64,000 nucleotides of DNA, taken from contig NZ_CP049303.1 in NCBI RefSeq assembly GCF_019443985.1, forward strand, positions 1,364,001-1,428,000, given 5' to 3'. A program made the translations under genes and the position numbers. The notes beneath the pieces were generated by a model. That model did not search any database and was not told the origin of the DNA. It was given only the letters and a program-made list of their open reading frames with translations. Source of the DNA: Liquorilactobacillus hordei DSM 19519 (GTDB taxonomy: Bacteria > Bacillota > Bacilli > Lactobacillales > Lactobacillaceae). Of this stretch, positions 44,131-52,857 are shown one piece after another (within the stretch, counting starts at the first letter, position 1; each line of letters opens with the position of its first letter).

Positions 44131-46806
44131 ATGGATAAAAAAGCAATTAAAACTTTTGCTATGGAGTCTCGGATGAAACTCCGTGACAGTGTTATCAATA
44201 AATTGGCTAAGTTGGGTATTACAGATAGTGGTATTGAAGAAGTTACCAAGATTGGGAACGACATTATCGAAATTCCCTCAAATGGTGAACGTTTTACAGG
44301 TAAAGATGTTATTAATCGTACTAAGTTAGTTGAAGTGTTAAATTCACGTGAAAAGCAGATTGATCCAAAAGAAAAGACACGTGTAACAATCGCTTTTGAC
44401 AACTTAGTTGAAGAAGTATCATACACTTGGTTTAATCGGTTAATCGCTATTCGCTTTATGGAAATAAATGGCTATTTACCAGGTCATCAACGTGTTCTTT
44501 CAAGTGAAGTTGTTGGGAAAAAAGAACCTGATATCATCACAAGTCTATTAGATTCGGAGTTGTATCAGGAAATGGATGCAGCAACTCAAGGCAAAGCAAT
44601 GAAATTAATATCAGTTAACTCCGCTGATGCAGTAGATGAACTTTATCAACTTGTTTTTATCAAACAATGTAATAGTTTGAACCAACTGTTACCCGATTTA
44701 TTTGAACATATTGATGACTACACGGAACTATTATTTACAATCTCGTACATAGATGATAATGGAGTGCTTGCAAACTTGTTGACGATCCCAGAAGAAGATT
44801 TCAACGTGGAAAAGGGCGGTCAAGTAGAAATTATTGGATGGATGTACCAATATTACAATACTGAGCCCAAAGATAAGGTATTTGCTCGTGGTCATCGTAA
44901 GATTCGTGCGGATGAAATCCCCGCTGCAACACAATTATTTACACCAGACTGGATTGTACGTTATATGGTACAAAATTCACTTGGTCGTTACTATATTGAC
45001 CAAAAGATGGCTAATCCTGCGGAAACACGTACTGAGAAAGAAATTGCAGCTGAATTTGGGTGGAAATATTATTTACCAACTGCTGAACAACCTGAAGATG
45101 TACAGTTAAAAATTGCAGATGAACGTAAGAACAGAAGTGTTATTGCTTTACAAGAACTAAAACTGATTGATCTTTCAATGGGAAGTGGTCACATCCTTGT
45201 GTATGCTTTTGATGTTCTAATTCAGTTATACATCGCCGAAGGATATAGAAAACGGGATGCTGCAGAGTTAATTCTGATGAATAACCTTTACGGACTAGAT
45301 ATTGATAAGCGTGCCTTTCAATTGTCCTACTTTGCCTTAATGATGAAAGGACGTCAATATTCAAGACGGATTTTATTTAAGGATATCAAGCTAAATGTTT
45401 ATGCTGTACCAGATAATTTAGGAATTGGTGAAACTGAACTTCAATTATTGAACATGGAATTTCCTAATCAACAAACTGCTCATCAAGATTTGTTGCGGTT
45501 AGTTGATGGATTCAAGGATGGCGCAGATTTAGGATCGTTGATTGAGTTTAAGGGAATCAATTTTGATAATCTAAAAGCTGGATTCGATAAAGGTACTGTG
45601 TCATTTTTGAATCATGCAATCAGTAAGATGGTACATGTTGGGGAGCTGTTACAACAAAAGTATGATATTGGAATTACGAATCCACCTTACATGAGTAGCT
45701 CAAGTATGAATAAAGAATTATCAAATTTTGTGAAGAAAAACTATCCAGATAGCAAAAGTGATTTATTTGGTGTATTTATTGAGCGGATTGAAAAGATGGT
45801 TAAATCATCAGGTTATTATGCAATGATTACGCAACATGCCTGGATGTTTTTATCTAGTTTTGAGAAACTACGTGGCAAAATTAATAGACAAACTATAATC
45901 AATATGACTCATTTAGGTACTCATGCTTTTGAAGAAATTGGTGGTGAAGTTGTTCAAACTACAGCTTTCGTAATGTCACCACTAAAATATAAAAACTATG
46001 TTGGTAGTTACTTAAGGCTTGTTGATTTCACAAATCACAAACTTAAAGAAACAAAAGTACTTGAAGCTATTGAAGCTGGAAATGCAGATTATTTTTATTC
46101 TACTATTCAGAATAATTTTACTAAAATTCCAGGACAGCCAATTTCGTATTGGGTAAGTGAAAACCTAATTCATGATTTTATTGTAGGAAAACAATTGGGT
46201 AATATGGCAGATGTAAAAAAAGGAATGTTTACTGGTCAAAATGATTTGTTCTTCAGGCAATGGACCGAACCTTCATTTAATAAAATCCAATTTGATGTCT
46301 GTAATAATGCAGAGATACAAAAAGAAGGTTACATTCCAATAAACAAAGGTGGAGATTTTAGACGATGGTATGGAAATGATGAGTTTGTAATGAAATTTGA
46401 TTCCATTCATTATAGAATGATTGAAAGTAACAAAGGACACCGTTCTCCGTATTTTTATTTTAAACCTTGTGTCGAATGGACCAAAATTACTAGCGGAAAA
46501 TTGGCACTTCGTTATTCTGAAAGTGGATTTGTAAATAACGATGCAAGTATGGCAATATATTCGGATGATGATAGCCTATTGAAGAAAATTCTTGGGATTA
46601 CAAATACAAAAGTTAGTCAGTTATGTGTATCTGCACTTAATGAAAGTATGAATTATACGGCTGGTGACATAGCTAGGATTCCTATAATATTTACTAACCA
46701 AGATAATGCGATATCCGCAATAGCTAACAAGTGCATTGAACTGTCCCAACTTGATTGGAATTCATATGAAATTTCTTGGAATTTTAACAGGCACCCGCTA
46801 ATATAG
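44131..46806 (+). CDS. pglX: BREX adenine-specific methyltransferase PglX, N-terminal and catalytic part (active cassette)
   Basis: 891 residues. Residues 1-340 are the constant N-terminal domain. Motif I 'SMGSGHILVYAFD' (GSGH at 351-354), 'NNLYGLDIDKRAFQLSYFALMMKGR', motif IV 'NPPY' at 517-520, then a target-recognition region to the end '...WNFNRHPLI'. A full PglX is about 1200 residues. The missing C-terminal domain is encoded separately at 51911-52846. A 22-bp segment inside the gene (45143-45164) recurs inverted at 50817-50838, so everything from residue 338 on can be exchanged. PglX marks host DNA by N6-adenine methylation in BREX. Confidence 0.93.
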   Translation: MDKKAIKTFAMESRMKLRDSVINKLAKLGITDSGIEEVTKIGNDIIEIPSNGERFTGKDVINRTKLVEVLNSREKQIDPKEKTRVTIAFDNLVEEVSYTWFNRLIAIRFMEINGYLPGHQRVLSSEVVGKKEPDIITSLLDSELYQEMDAATQGKAMKLISVNSADAVDELYQLVFIKQCNSLNQLLPDLFEHIDDYTELLFTISYIDDNGVLANLLTIPEEDFNVEKGGQVEIIGWMYQYYNTEPKDKVFARGHRKIRADEIPAATQLFTPDWIVRYMVQNSLGRYYIDQKMANPAETRTEKEIAAEFGWKYYLPTAEQPEDVQLKIADERKNRSVIALQELKLIDLSMGSGHILVYAFDVLIQLYIAEGYRKRDAAELILMNNLYGLDIDKRAFQLSYFALMMKGRQYSRRILFKDIKLNVYAVPDNLGIGETELQLLNMEFPNQQTAHQDLLRLVDGFKDGADLGSLIEFKGINFDNLKAGFDKGTVSFLNHAISKMVHVGELLQQKYDIGITNPPYMSSSSMNKELSNFVKKNYPDSKSDLFGVFIERIEKMVKSSGYYAMITQHAWMFLSSFEKLRGKINRQTIINMTHLGTHAFEEIGGEVVQTTAFVMSPLKYKNYVGSYLRLVDFTNHKLKETKVLEAIEAGNADYFYSTIQNNFTKIPGQPISYWVSENLIHDFIVGKQLGNMADVKKGMFTGQNDLFFRQWTEPSFNKIQFDVCNNAEIQKEGYIPINKGGDFRRWYGNDEFVMKFDSIHYRMIESNKGHRSPYFYFKPCVEWTKITSGKLALRYSESGFVNNDASMAIYSDDDSLLKKILGITNTKVSQLCVSALNESMNYTAGDIARIPIIFTNQDNAISAIANKCIELSQLDWNSYEISWNFNRHPLI
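45143..45164 (+). repeat. Left copy of 22-bp inverted repeat (recombination site) inside pglX
   Basis: Starts TTGCTTTACAAG and ends AACTAAAACT. Encodes 'ALQELKL' in frame (residues 339-345), just before motif I. Exact inverted match at 50817-50838. Sequence similarity drops at both edges. The in-frame match means that inversion produces an uninterrupted hybrid PglX. Confidence 0.93.
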
Positions 46807-46840
46807 TAACCATCCACCAGCATAGCTGGTGGCTTTTTTA

Positions 46841-48636
46841 GGGGCTGTGCCATAAGTCCCTAAGTGAAAGAGCTTCACCAGAGAAAGTAATGATTTTTCT
46901 GGTGAAGCTCTTTTGGTATAATTAAAAATAAAAAAGCACTGGTTGGAGCCAGTACTTTCAAAAACAATACCCCTATAGAAAGGATAATCAAAATGTACAA
47001 TAATTATAACATAAATCAGACTGTACTTAGTATTAAAACTGACTGGGAGCCAAAAGAAAATCATCCTGCACGGATGATTAATCAAATAGTTGAAGACCTT
47101 AAAATTAATGATCCTTACATCTTTGGACGACCGCGTAAGTATGATCTGCGTGTACTTTTAAAATTAATTTTGTTTGCGTACACAAAAGGTATCTTTAGTA
47201 GTCGCCGTATTAATACCTTGGCAGAGGAGAATTTGGCAGCCCGTTGGCTGACACAAGAACAGGTTCCAGCCTACCGAACAATTTGTCGTTTTAGAATTTC
47301 AGATGAAGTTGAGAGCTTGATTAATCAATGTATTCTAAAACTAACCAAATATCTGAAACAAAACAATTTTATTGATGAAGTTACTTTTATTGACGGGACT
47401 AAAATTTTAGCTGATGCCAATAAATATAGTTTTGTTTGGCGTAAGAATACGATTCGTTTTGACAAGCTTAATCGCTCTGCGATTATAACCCTTCTGGAAG
47501 AATTAAATGACGCTAAGTTTAAGTGTCAGCTCCCAGCAGAGACAGATCTTACTTTAGAAATGCTTGATGAAATTACCTTGCGGTTAGAAAATGACTTGAA
47601 AGATTTGAATAAAAAGATTGAAAAAGAACATATCTCTCCAAACCCAGACAAGTCAAGGCGTCGAAAACTAAAATCTTTAAAACGAAAACTTAAGTTACGG
47701 CAAACTAAATTATTAGCTCATAAAATACAAACCAGAATTTATGGTAAAAGAAATAGTTATTCAAAAACAGATCATGATGCAACTTTCATGCGTGTTAAGG
47801 AAGATCCAATGCTCAACGGACAGCTAAAACCGGCTTATAATCTACAAATCGCCACAAGTAAACAATTTGTAACTGCCTTCGGCATTTTTCAAAATCCAGG
47901 AGATACCAAAACATTAATTCCTTTTTTACAGCAACAAAAAGCAGCTGGAACTTTAGGTAAGTATATTGTGGCTGATGCAGGATACGGTTCAGAATCAAAT
48001 TATCGATATCTCGAAGATGAATTACCTGAACATACAGCGTTAATTCCATATGGGACAATGTTAAAAGAAAATAGTCGCAAATGGAAAAGTGATGACCGTA
48101 AGGTCATGAATTGGGCGTATCATCCTAAAGACGATTATTTTATTGATCTGCAGGGAGTTAGATTTAGTTTTTATGCTTACCGTAAGCGCAAAGATAAGTA
48201 CGGATTTGTACGTGAATTTAAAGAGTATCAGGCAAACAAATACGATAACGATTTTAAAATTGATCACCGAGCATTCACTAAAAACGGAAATCCTCGTAAA
48301 ATAAGTATTAATAGCGCATGGGAGTATTTCAAAGCTAAGGAACGCAAGTTGCTTTCAAATCACCAAACTGGTTCAATTTACGGACAACGTAAAATAGATG
48401 TTGAATCAGTTTTTGGTGGATTGAAGGCTTGTTTGGGTTTTAAAAAATTTTCGGTTAGAGGTCTTGAGAAGGTAAAAAGGGAAGCTGGAATTGCCTTGAT
48501 GGCAATGAATATTAGAAAATTGGTGGCGAAAGGCACCAATTATAACTGTTTTATAAACCAAAAGAAGAGATTAGTGAAAATCAAAGAACGATTTTCACTA
48601 ATCTCTTCTATTTTGAAGGACTTATGGCACAGCCCC
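46841..48636 (+). mobile_element. IS1182-family insertion sequence, copy 2 (1796 bp)
   Basis: Terminal repeats GGGGCTGTGCCATAAGTCC at both ends, same length as the copy at 25233-27028. Inserted just after the T-run of a hairpin downstream of pglX. Inside the left end is a terminator hairpin (gagcttcaccag / ctggtgaagctc, 46870-46912) that shields the transposase from outside transcription, followed by a TATAAT (46918-46923) and the leader. Confidence 0.93.
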
Positions 48637-48663
48637 TTGCCTCAACGCAAAAAGTCCCCTTAA
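46993..48663 (+). CDS. IS1182-family transposase
   Basis: 556 codons, of which about 548 lie inside the element. Domains as in the other copy: N-terminal DUF772-like 'FGRPRKYDLRVLLKLILFAYTKG', catalytic Asp in 'EVTFIDGTKILADANK', 'ADAGYGSE', and Glu in 'DVESVFGGLKA', with a basic coiled insertion around residues 190-245. aaagga before the ATG. The frame passes through the right terminal repeat ('LWHSP') and stops only in flanking DNA ('LPQRKKSP'), so the element lacks its own stop codon. A 19-bp-stem hairpin overlaps the last codons (about 48566-48614). Confidence 0.93.
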   Translation: MYNNYNINQTVLSIKTDWEPKENHPARMINQIVEDLKINDPYIFGRPRKYDLRVLLKLILFAYTKGIFSSRRINTLAEENLAARWLTQEQVPAYRTICRFRISDEVESLINQCILKLTKYLKQNNFIDEVTFIDGTKILADANKYSFVWRKNTIRFDKLNRSAIITLLEELNDAKFKCQLPAETDLTLEMLDEITLRLENDLKDLNKKIEKEHISPNPDKSRRRKLKSLKRKLKLRQTKLLAHKIQTRIYGKRNSYSKTDHDATFMRVKEDPMLNGQLKPAYNLQIATSKQFVTAFGIFQNPGDTKTLIPFLQQQKAAGTLGKYIVADAGYGSESNYRYLEDELPEHTALIPYGTMLKENSRKWKSDDRKVMNWAYHPKDDYFIDLQGVRFSFYAYRKRKDKYGFVREFKEYQANKYDNDFKIDHRAFTKNGNPRKISINSAWEYFKAKERKLLSNHQTGSIYGQRKIDVESVFGGLKACLGFKKFSVRGLEKVKREAGIALMAMNIRKLVAKGTNYNCFINQKKRLVKIKERFSLISSILKDLWHSPLPQRKKSP

Positions 48664-48708
48664 TGCGCCCAACAAAACACTACCAACCGCTACCGCATTA
48701 TTTTAATC

Positions 48709-48954
48709 TCATTTTGACTTTTTAAATGGATCAATATATTCCCGTTTACTAATTCTATCATTGACCTGATCCTCTGCTTCTTGTTCTTGAATGTATTTCT
48801 GGATAATTCTTTGATTTAACCCAACCATGCTAACATAATATCCGCGTGCCCAAAAACTTCTATTGCCGTAATTATATTTTAAATTGGCATGTCTTTCATG
48901 AATTATAACGGCGCTCCTCCCTTTCAAATATCCCATAAATCTAGAAATATTCAT
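48709..48954 (-). pseudogene. IS200/IS605 TnpA (Y1 transposase), N-terminally truncated
   Basis: 81 codons matching the C-terminal half of Y1 transposases ('SRFMGYLKGRSAVIIHERHANLKYNYGNRSFWARGYYVSMVGLNQRIIQKYIQEQ'). The tyrosine helix is present, but the first about 70 residues with the HUH metal motif are missing, so it is inactive. Confidence 0.85.
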
Positions 48955-49070
48955 CTAAAGTAAAAACTCCCTTTCGATTTTAGTCTTGGTTGGTAGCCAA
49001 AAACTATTATATCGAAAGGGAGTTTTTCACCCCCACAAGTAAAACTTGTGGTTTATTCGCAAATATAAAT

Positions 49071-49113
49071 AAAAAAGAAGCAAATATTTTATTTAAGTGC
49101 TTGCTTCTTTTTA
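49071..49113. terminator. Terminator after the inverted pglX cassette
   Basis: Stem aagaagcaa / ttgcttctt with A- and T-runs on the two sides, directly after the stop codon of the minus-strand cassette. After inversion it would follow pglX. Confidence 0.8.
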
Positions 49114-49114
49114 T

Positions 49115-50838
49115 TCAAATTAAAGGGTGTCGAGAAAAGTCCCATGATTGTTCAAAGGAATCCCACTCTGCTTTAGAAATGTTTATATTGGTTTTCGCAA
49201 ATTCTTCAATTATACAATTTGTAGTTTTTACCAAAGGTAATGCGTTTATATTTCCCTTTTGGAAGTTCAATGTTGGATTTAATAAATTTAAATAGTATTT
49301 TACTACCTTGCTGTTAAGATAAGATAATACATATTTTTTTTTGCACTCTGGGACAATTGCAAAAGATCCACTAGCATCAAATAAAAATCCCTCAACACAA
49401 TATCGAGCAGCAAAATTTCTACTCGAAAGTGATGACCAAGTGATTTGGGAATGAAATATATAATCTAGATTAAACGCATGTGCTGGAATTTTCCCATTTT
49501 TATTTTTCAGATTTCTTATACAGCTCCCATCATTTTCCCAGTTAATAACAAATTCATTATTTCCATACCATCTTTTGAATTCACCGCCTTTACTATAAGG
49601 AAACCACTTTTTCTCTGATGCTGATGCTGTTTGTCTGTTTGGTACTAACAAGCCTATTTTATCTCTTCCAATTTCATGCCACATTCTTATGAAATGTTTA
49701 TTATTACCAGTAATCATACCTGCCCTAGTGTGGTAAATATCTTCAAAACTGGCATTACTTGCAAAAATATTAAAGGTATTTTCGCTTACCCAAAACGATA
49801 TCGGACTACCCGGAATTTTTGTAAAACTCTCCTGGTTTGTTTGGTAAACATAACTCACAGTTGGATTCTTAACTCCCTCAAGAACCTTCGCTTTTTGAAC
49901 TTCCATACCACCACGAAAATCAGACAGTTTGAAATAATTTCCAACAGGTTCATTTTTGGTATTTTTAATTGTAAAACAACAAACTGGAACAGTGGCCTCT
50001 TCAAATGCCGAGTATTCCATTTGAACTAGGTTTGAGAGACTTTTATCGGTAATTAAAAAAGTGCGTAGTTCTTCGTAAGACTTAATGAACATCCATACAA
50101 ATGGTGTCATAAATCCTGCATATCCATCCTTAACAAGCATTTGGCTGTTCATTTTGATAAATACAGAGAACAAGTCTGTTTTAACTTCTGGATAATTATT
50201 TTTGACGTATTTATCAAGTATATTACTCATTTTATTTAAGTACGGAGGATTAGTTACCACGGTTGTATATTTTGAGACAATGACTTCAACAATGTCGAGA
50301 AGTTTTGCTATTTTTTCATGAGCTTCAGGTAATTGATAAAGAATATCCATATCAGAAAAATTATCAAATACATTTACAAACTCACGCAATTCAGCAATTT
50401 TTTTCTTTTTTACACTGTTAAAGTGCAAGACTGATCCAATTTCTGTTGCATGAGCAAACTGTTCAAGAATAGATTTAAGTTGATTGAGTTTTTTTGTGAA
50501 TTCAGTCCGTGGAAGAGTTGAGAGTTCATCTAAACGCTCAAAATATTCAGTTGGAATATCTTCAGAGTCGATAAATTGATATAAATTCAACTTTACATTT
50601 TTATTTAGAATTTTCCGATTGTATTCCCGACCTTTCATCATGATAGCAAAATAAGCCAATTGATAGGCACGTTTATCAATTTCTAAACCGTATAAATTAT
50701 TAGTCATAATGAATTCAGCTGCATCACGCTCACGATAGCCTTCAGCAACGTAAAGCTGCATGAATACGTCAAAAGCATAAACTAAAATATGCCCAGATCC
50801 CATAGCATTATCCAAAAGTTTTAGTTCTTGTAAAGCAA
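49115..50838 (-). CDS. Alternative PglX catalytic/target-recognition body (silent inverted cassette)
   Basis: About 574 codons from the inverted repeat to the stop. Without inversion it lacks the PglX N-terminal domain and a proper start; a TTG at 50815 gives 566 residues. It parallels pglX from residue 338: 'ALQELKLLDNAMGSGHILVYAFDVFMQLYVAEGYRERDAAEF', 'NPPYLNKM' (motif IV) and '...WDFSRHPLI' followed by stop. Similarity to the active cassette is high through motif I and the end, and low in between, where the target-recognition region differs. It therefore encodes a second DNA specificity. Confidence 0.9.
50817..50838 (-). repeat. Right copy of the 22-bp inverted repeat
   Basis: Exact reverse complement of 45143-45164. 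It lies at the head of the alternative cassette and 2 bp from the stop codon of the recombinase gene (50841-50843). Confidence 0.93.
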
Positions 50839-50840
50839 AA

Positions 50841-51776
50841 TCATTCTGATAGTGCTTTCATCATAATTCTCATGATCAGTTTTGTTTCTCGTTCCTCCAT
50901 TTCTTTAATGATATGAAGATACACACTCTGAGTTGTGGTTACATCTTTATGTCCAAGTCTTCGACTAACACTTAAAATATTGACATCTTTAAACAAAAGA
51001 ATAGAAGCATGAGTGTGTCGTAAACCATGAAACGAAATAGGGGAGATATTGAGTTTAGTACAAAGCTTTTCGAGATGACGGTTAATGGTAGCACTAACAG
51101 GCAATCTACCATCTTCATTTTCACAAATTTTTTGCTGTGGTTTTTTAAATTTTCTGATACGCATCATATTTTTGATTACGTGGAGTGTTTTTGTATCTAC
51201 GTCAATGGTTCGAACAGAACTTGAGTTTTTTGTCGGTTTGAAACCAGTATGATATTTGTAATCCCAAGTCTTATTTACAATGATAAGTTTATTTTTAAAA
51301 CTAATATCTTCAACAGTCAATCCGAGGACTTCTGCGAACCTAAGTCCAGTCATCGCCGAGAGATAAATAATAAAATCATAAGAGTTAGTCGAAATTTTAG
51401 TTGCTCGAATTAAGGCTTGCCATTCTGAATAAGAGTGGAACATTACTTTTTCTTTAACTTTTTCACGACCAGTTATAATCGCTTTACGCGTAAAATCCGT
51501 GTCAATAATTCCTTCTTCAAGTGCGTCAATGACTGCTGCCCGAATTTGTTTATGAAATCCTGAAGTGGTGCGTTTAGCATGAGTTTTTGCAAATCTATTC
51601 AAAACAGTTTGGTAGTTTTGTCGAGTTACCTTGTTGAATTTGATATCACCAAAGTATTTTTTAATATGTTGATGTGTGTTTTGGTACTTTACGTAAGTAA
51701 CTGAAGAAATTGCTGGTTTTTTGAATGTTTCCATCCATTCAAAAAAATAGTTATCGAGTGTCAAGTTTGTAGTCAT
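50841..51776 (-). CDS. Tyrosine recombinase (phage-integrase/XerD-like), PglX invertase
   Basis: 311 residues with aggagg before the ATG. N-terminal SAM-like core-binding domain (about 5-85), catalytic domain with Arg in 'AMTGLRFAEVLGL', 'H-x-x-R' in 'ISFHGLRHTHASIL', His in 'LGHKDVTTTQSVYLHI' and the final Tyr in the same stretch. All catalytic residues are present. Its 3' end touches the inverted repeat and no att-like phage genes are nearby, so it most likely inverts the pglX segment. Recombinases beside a second partial pglX are known from Lactobacillus BREX loci. Confidence 0.92.
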   Translation of the reverse strand: MTTNLTLDNYFFEWMETFKKPAISSVTYVKYQNTHQHIKKYFGDIKFNKVTRQNYQTVLNRFAKTHAKRTTSGFHKQIRAAVIDALEEGIIDTDFTRKAIITGREKVKEKVMFHSYSEWQALIRATKISTNSYDFIIYLSAMTGLRFAEVLGLTVEDISFKNKLIIVNKTWDYKYHTGFKPTKNSSSVRTIDVDTKTLHVIKNMMRIRKFKKPQQKICENEDGRLPVSATINRHLEKLCTKLNISPISFHGLRHTHASILLFKDVNILSVSRRLGHKDVTTTQSVYLHIIKEMEERETKLIMRIMMKALSE

Positions 51777-51873
51777 TTGAATGTTTCTCCTCCTAATTAT
51801 TCATACATAATAAGAATATGACTTTACAGCAAAAAAATTAACAACTAATAATACAAATGTTATAAAAACACAG

Positions 51874-51903
51874 TATAATGTAAAATAGAGATAAATGGGG
51901 GGG
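51874..51903 (+). promoter_or_regulatory. Likely promoter and ribosome site of the pglX-C / pglZ / brxL operon
   Basis: -10 TATAAT at 51874-51879 with no clear -35, and a ggggggg run at 51897-51903 placed 7 bp before the GTG at 51911. A promoter is needed here because the recombinase upstream is transcribed the other way. Confidence 0.55.
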
Positions 51904-51910
51904 TTGTAAA

Positions 51911-52846
51911 GTGGCTATATTAATCAAAGATAAATTCGAGGCATGGAAGAAGGAATCGCAAGATCGCTTTAACCAGTTGAAATCAAATGAAGAGGAATTA
52001 AACAAAATTTTTATTAAACTTTATGGGTTACAAGATGAGCTTGATTATCATGTAGATGATAGAGAAATATCTGTTTCTTTAGCGGATCGTAAACGTGATA
52101 TTAAATCGTTGATTAGTTATGCAGTTGGATGCATGTTCGGGAGATACTCATTAGATGAAGAAGGACTTATCTTTGCTGGTGGAGACTTCGATATATCCCG
52201 TTACCATAAATTTAAGCCAGATGTAGATAACATTTTATTAATTACGGATGATGAATATTTCCAAGATGATCAAAGTGATATTGTAATAAAATTCATAGAA
52301 TTCATCTCTACTGTCTATGGAAAAGAAACATTAGAAGAGAATTTAGACTATATTTCAGATGTTCTACCCGGTAATGGAACAAGTCGTGCAAAGATTCGAA
52401 AGTATTTTGTATCTAAATTCTATACTGACCATATGACAACTTATAAAAAACGTCCAATCTATTGGCAATTTGATTCTGGAAAAGCAAATGGTGTGAAAGC
52501 ATTAATGTATTTACATCGATATGATGAGAACTTGCTTGGACATTTACGCATTGATTATGTTACAAAATTGAGTCAAGCTTACAATTCTCGAATTGAATTA
52601 CGTGAAAGTCAAAAATTAGCAACATCAAATGCTGGGCAATCAGCTCAATACGATAAAGAAATTAGCAAAATTAAAAAACAATTAAAAGAGCTGTATGAGT
52701 TTGATGAGAAGCTTGGACACCTTGCTTTAAAGAAAATTTCTCTTGATTTGGATGATGGAGTAATTGTGAACTATGATAAACTACAACGTGATCCAGATAG
52801 CGGAGAGAGATTTTTGATTTTGACTAAAGGTGTAAAAGAACCTTAA
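51911..52846 (+). CDS. PglX C-terminal domain as a separate protein
   Basis: 311 residues from GTG. Opens 'DKFEAWKKESQDRFNQLKSNEEELNKIFIKLYGLQDELDYHVDDREISVSLADRKRDIKSLISYAVGCMFGRYSLDEEGLIFAGGDFD', which is the start of the C-terminal region of standard PglX proteins, where it directly follows the 'RHPL' segment. Here both catalytic cassettes stop at 'RHPLI'. 891 plus 311 residues equals a normal PglX, so the enzyme is split and this half is shared by both forms. Contains a coiled coil near 225-262. First gene of the operon with pglZ (11-bp gap). Confidence 0.88.
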   Translation: MAILIKDKFEAWKKESQDRFNQLKSNEEELNKIFIKLYGLQDELDYHVDDREISVSLADRKRDIKSLISYAVGCMFGRYSLDEEGLIFAGGDFDISRYHKFKPDVDNILLITDDEYFQDDQSDIVIKFIEFISTVYGKETLEENLDYISDVLPGNGTSRAKIRKYFVSKFYTDHMTTYKKRPIYWQFDSGKANGVKALMYLHRYDENLLGHLRIDYVTKLSQAYNSRIELRESQKLATSNAGQSAQYDKEISKIKKQLKELYEFDEKLGHLALKKISLDLDDGVIVNYDKLQRDPDSGERFLILTKGVKEP

Positions 52847-52857
52847 GGAGAAAAAAG

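Larger units (their letters stand above)
46807..49060 (-). mobile_element. IS200/IS605-type relic, split by IS1182
   Basis: Hairpin 'ccaccag..ctggtgg' with a T-run right after the pglX stop (46814-46839) and hairpin 'ccacaagt..acttgtgg' at 49033-49051 resemble the subterminal hairpins of IS200-type elements. Between them, apart from the IS1182 copy, lie a truncated Y1 transposase gene and a further hairpin 'aactccctttcgat' (48964-49025). The left hairpin may now work as a terminator of pglX. Confidence 0.55.
45143..50838. other. Invertible segment exchanging PglX catalytic/target-recognition bodies
   Basis: 5696 bp bounded by the 22-bp inverted repeats. It contains the 3' part of pglX, an IS1182 copy inside an IS200 relic, and a second inverted pglX body. 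The recombinase gene lies just outside the right end. Only one orientation is seen here. Inversion is inferred. Confidence 0.85.

Noticed and set aside
46780..46830. A second recombination site at the 'RHPLI' ends of the two cassettes that would fuse them to the C-terminal gene
   Set aside because: Sequences after the two stop codons are unrelated to each other and to 51880-51930, so there is no repeat to recombine. A single inverted-repeat pair explains the arrangement.
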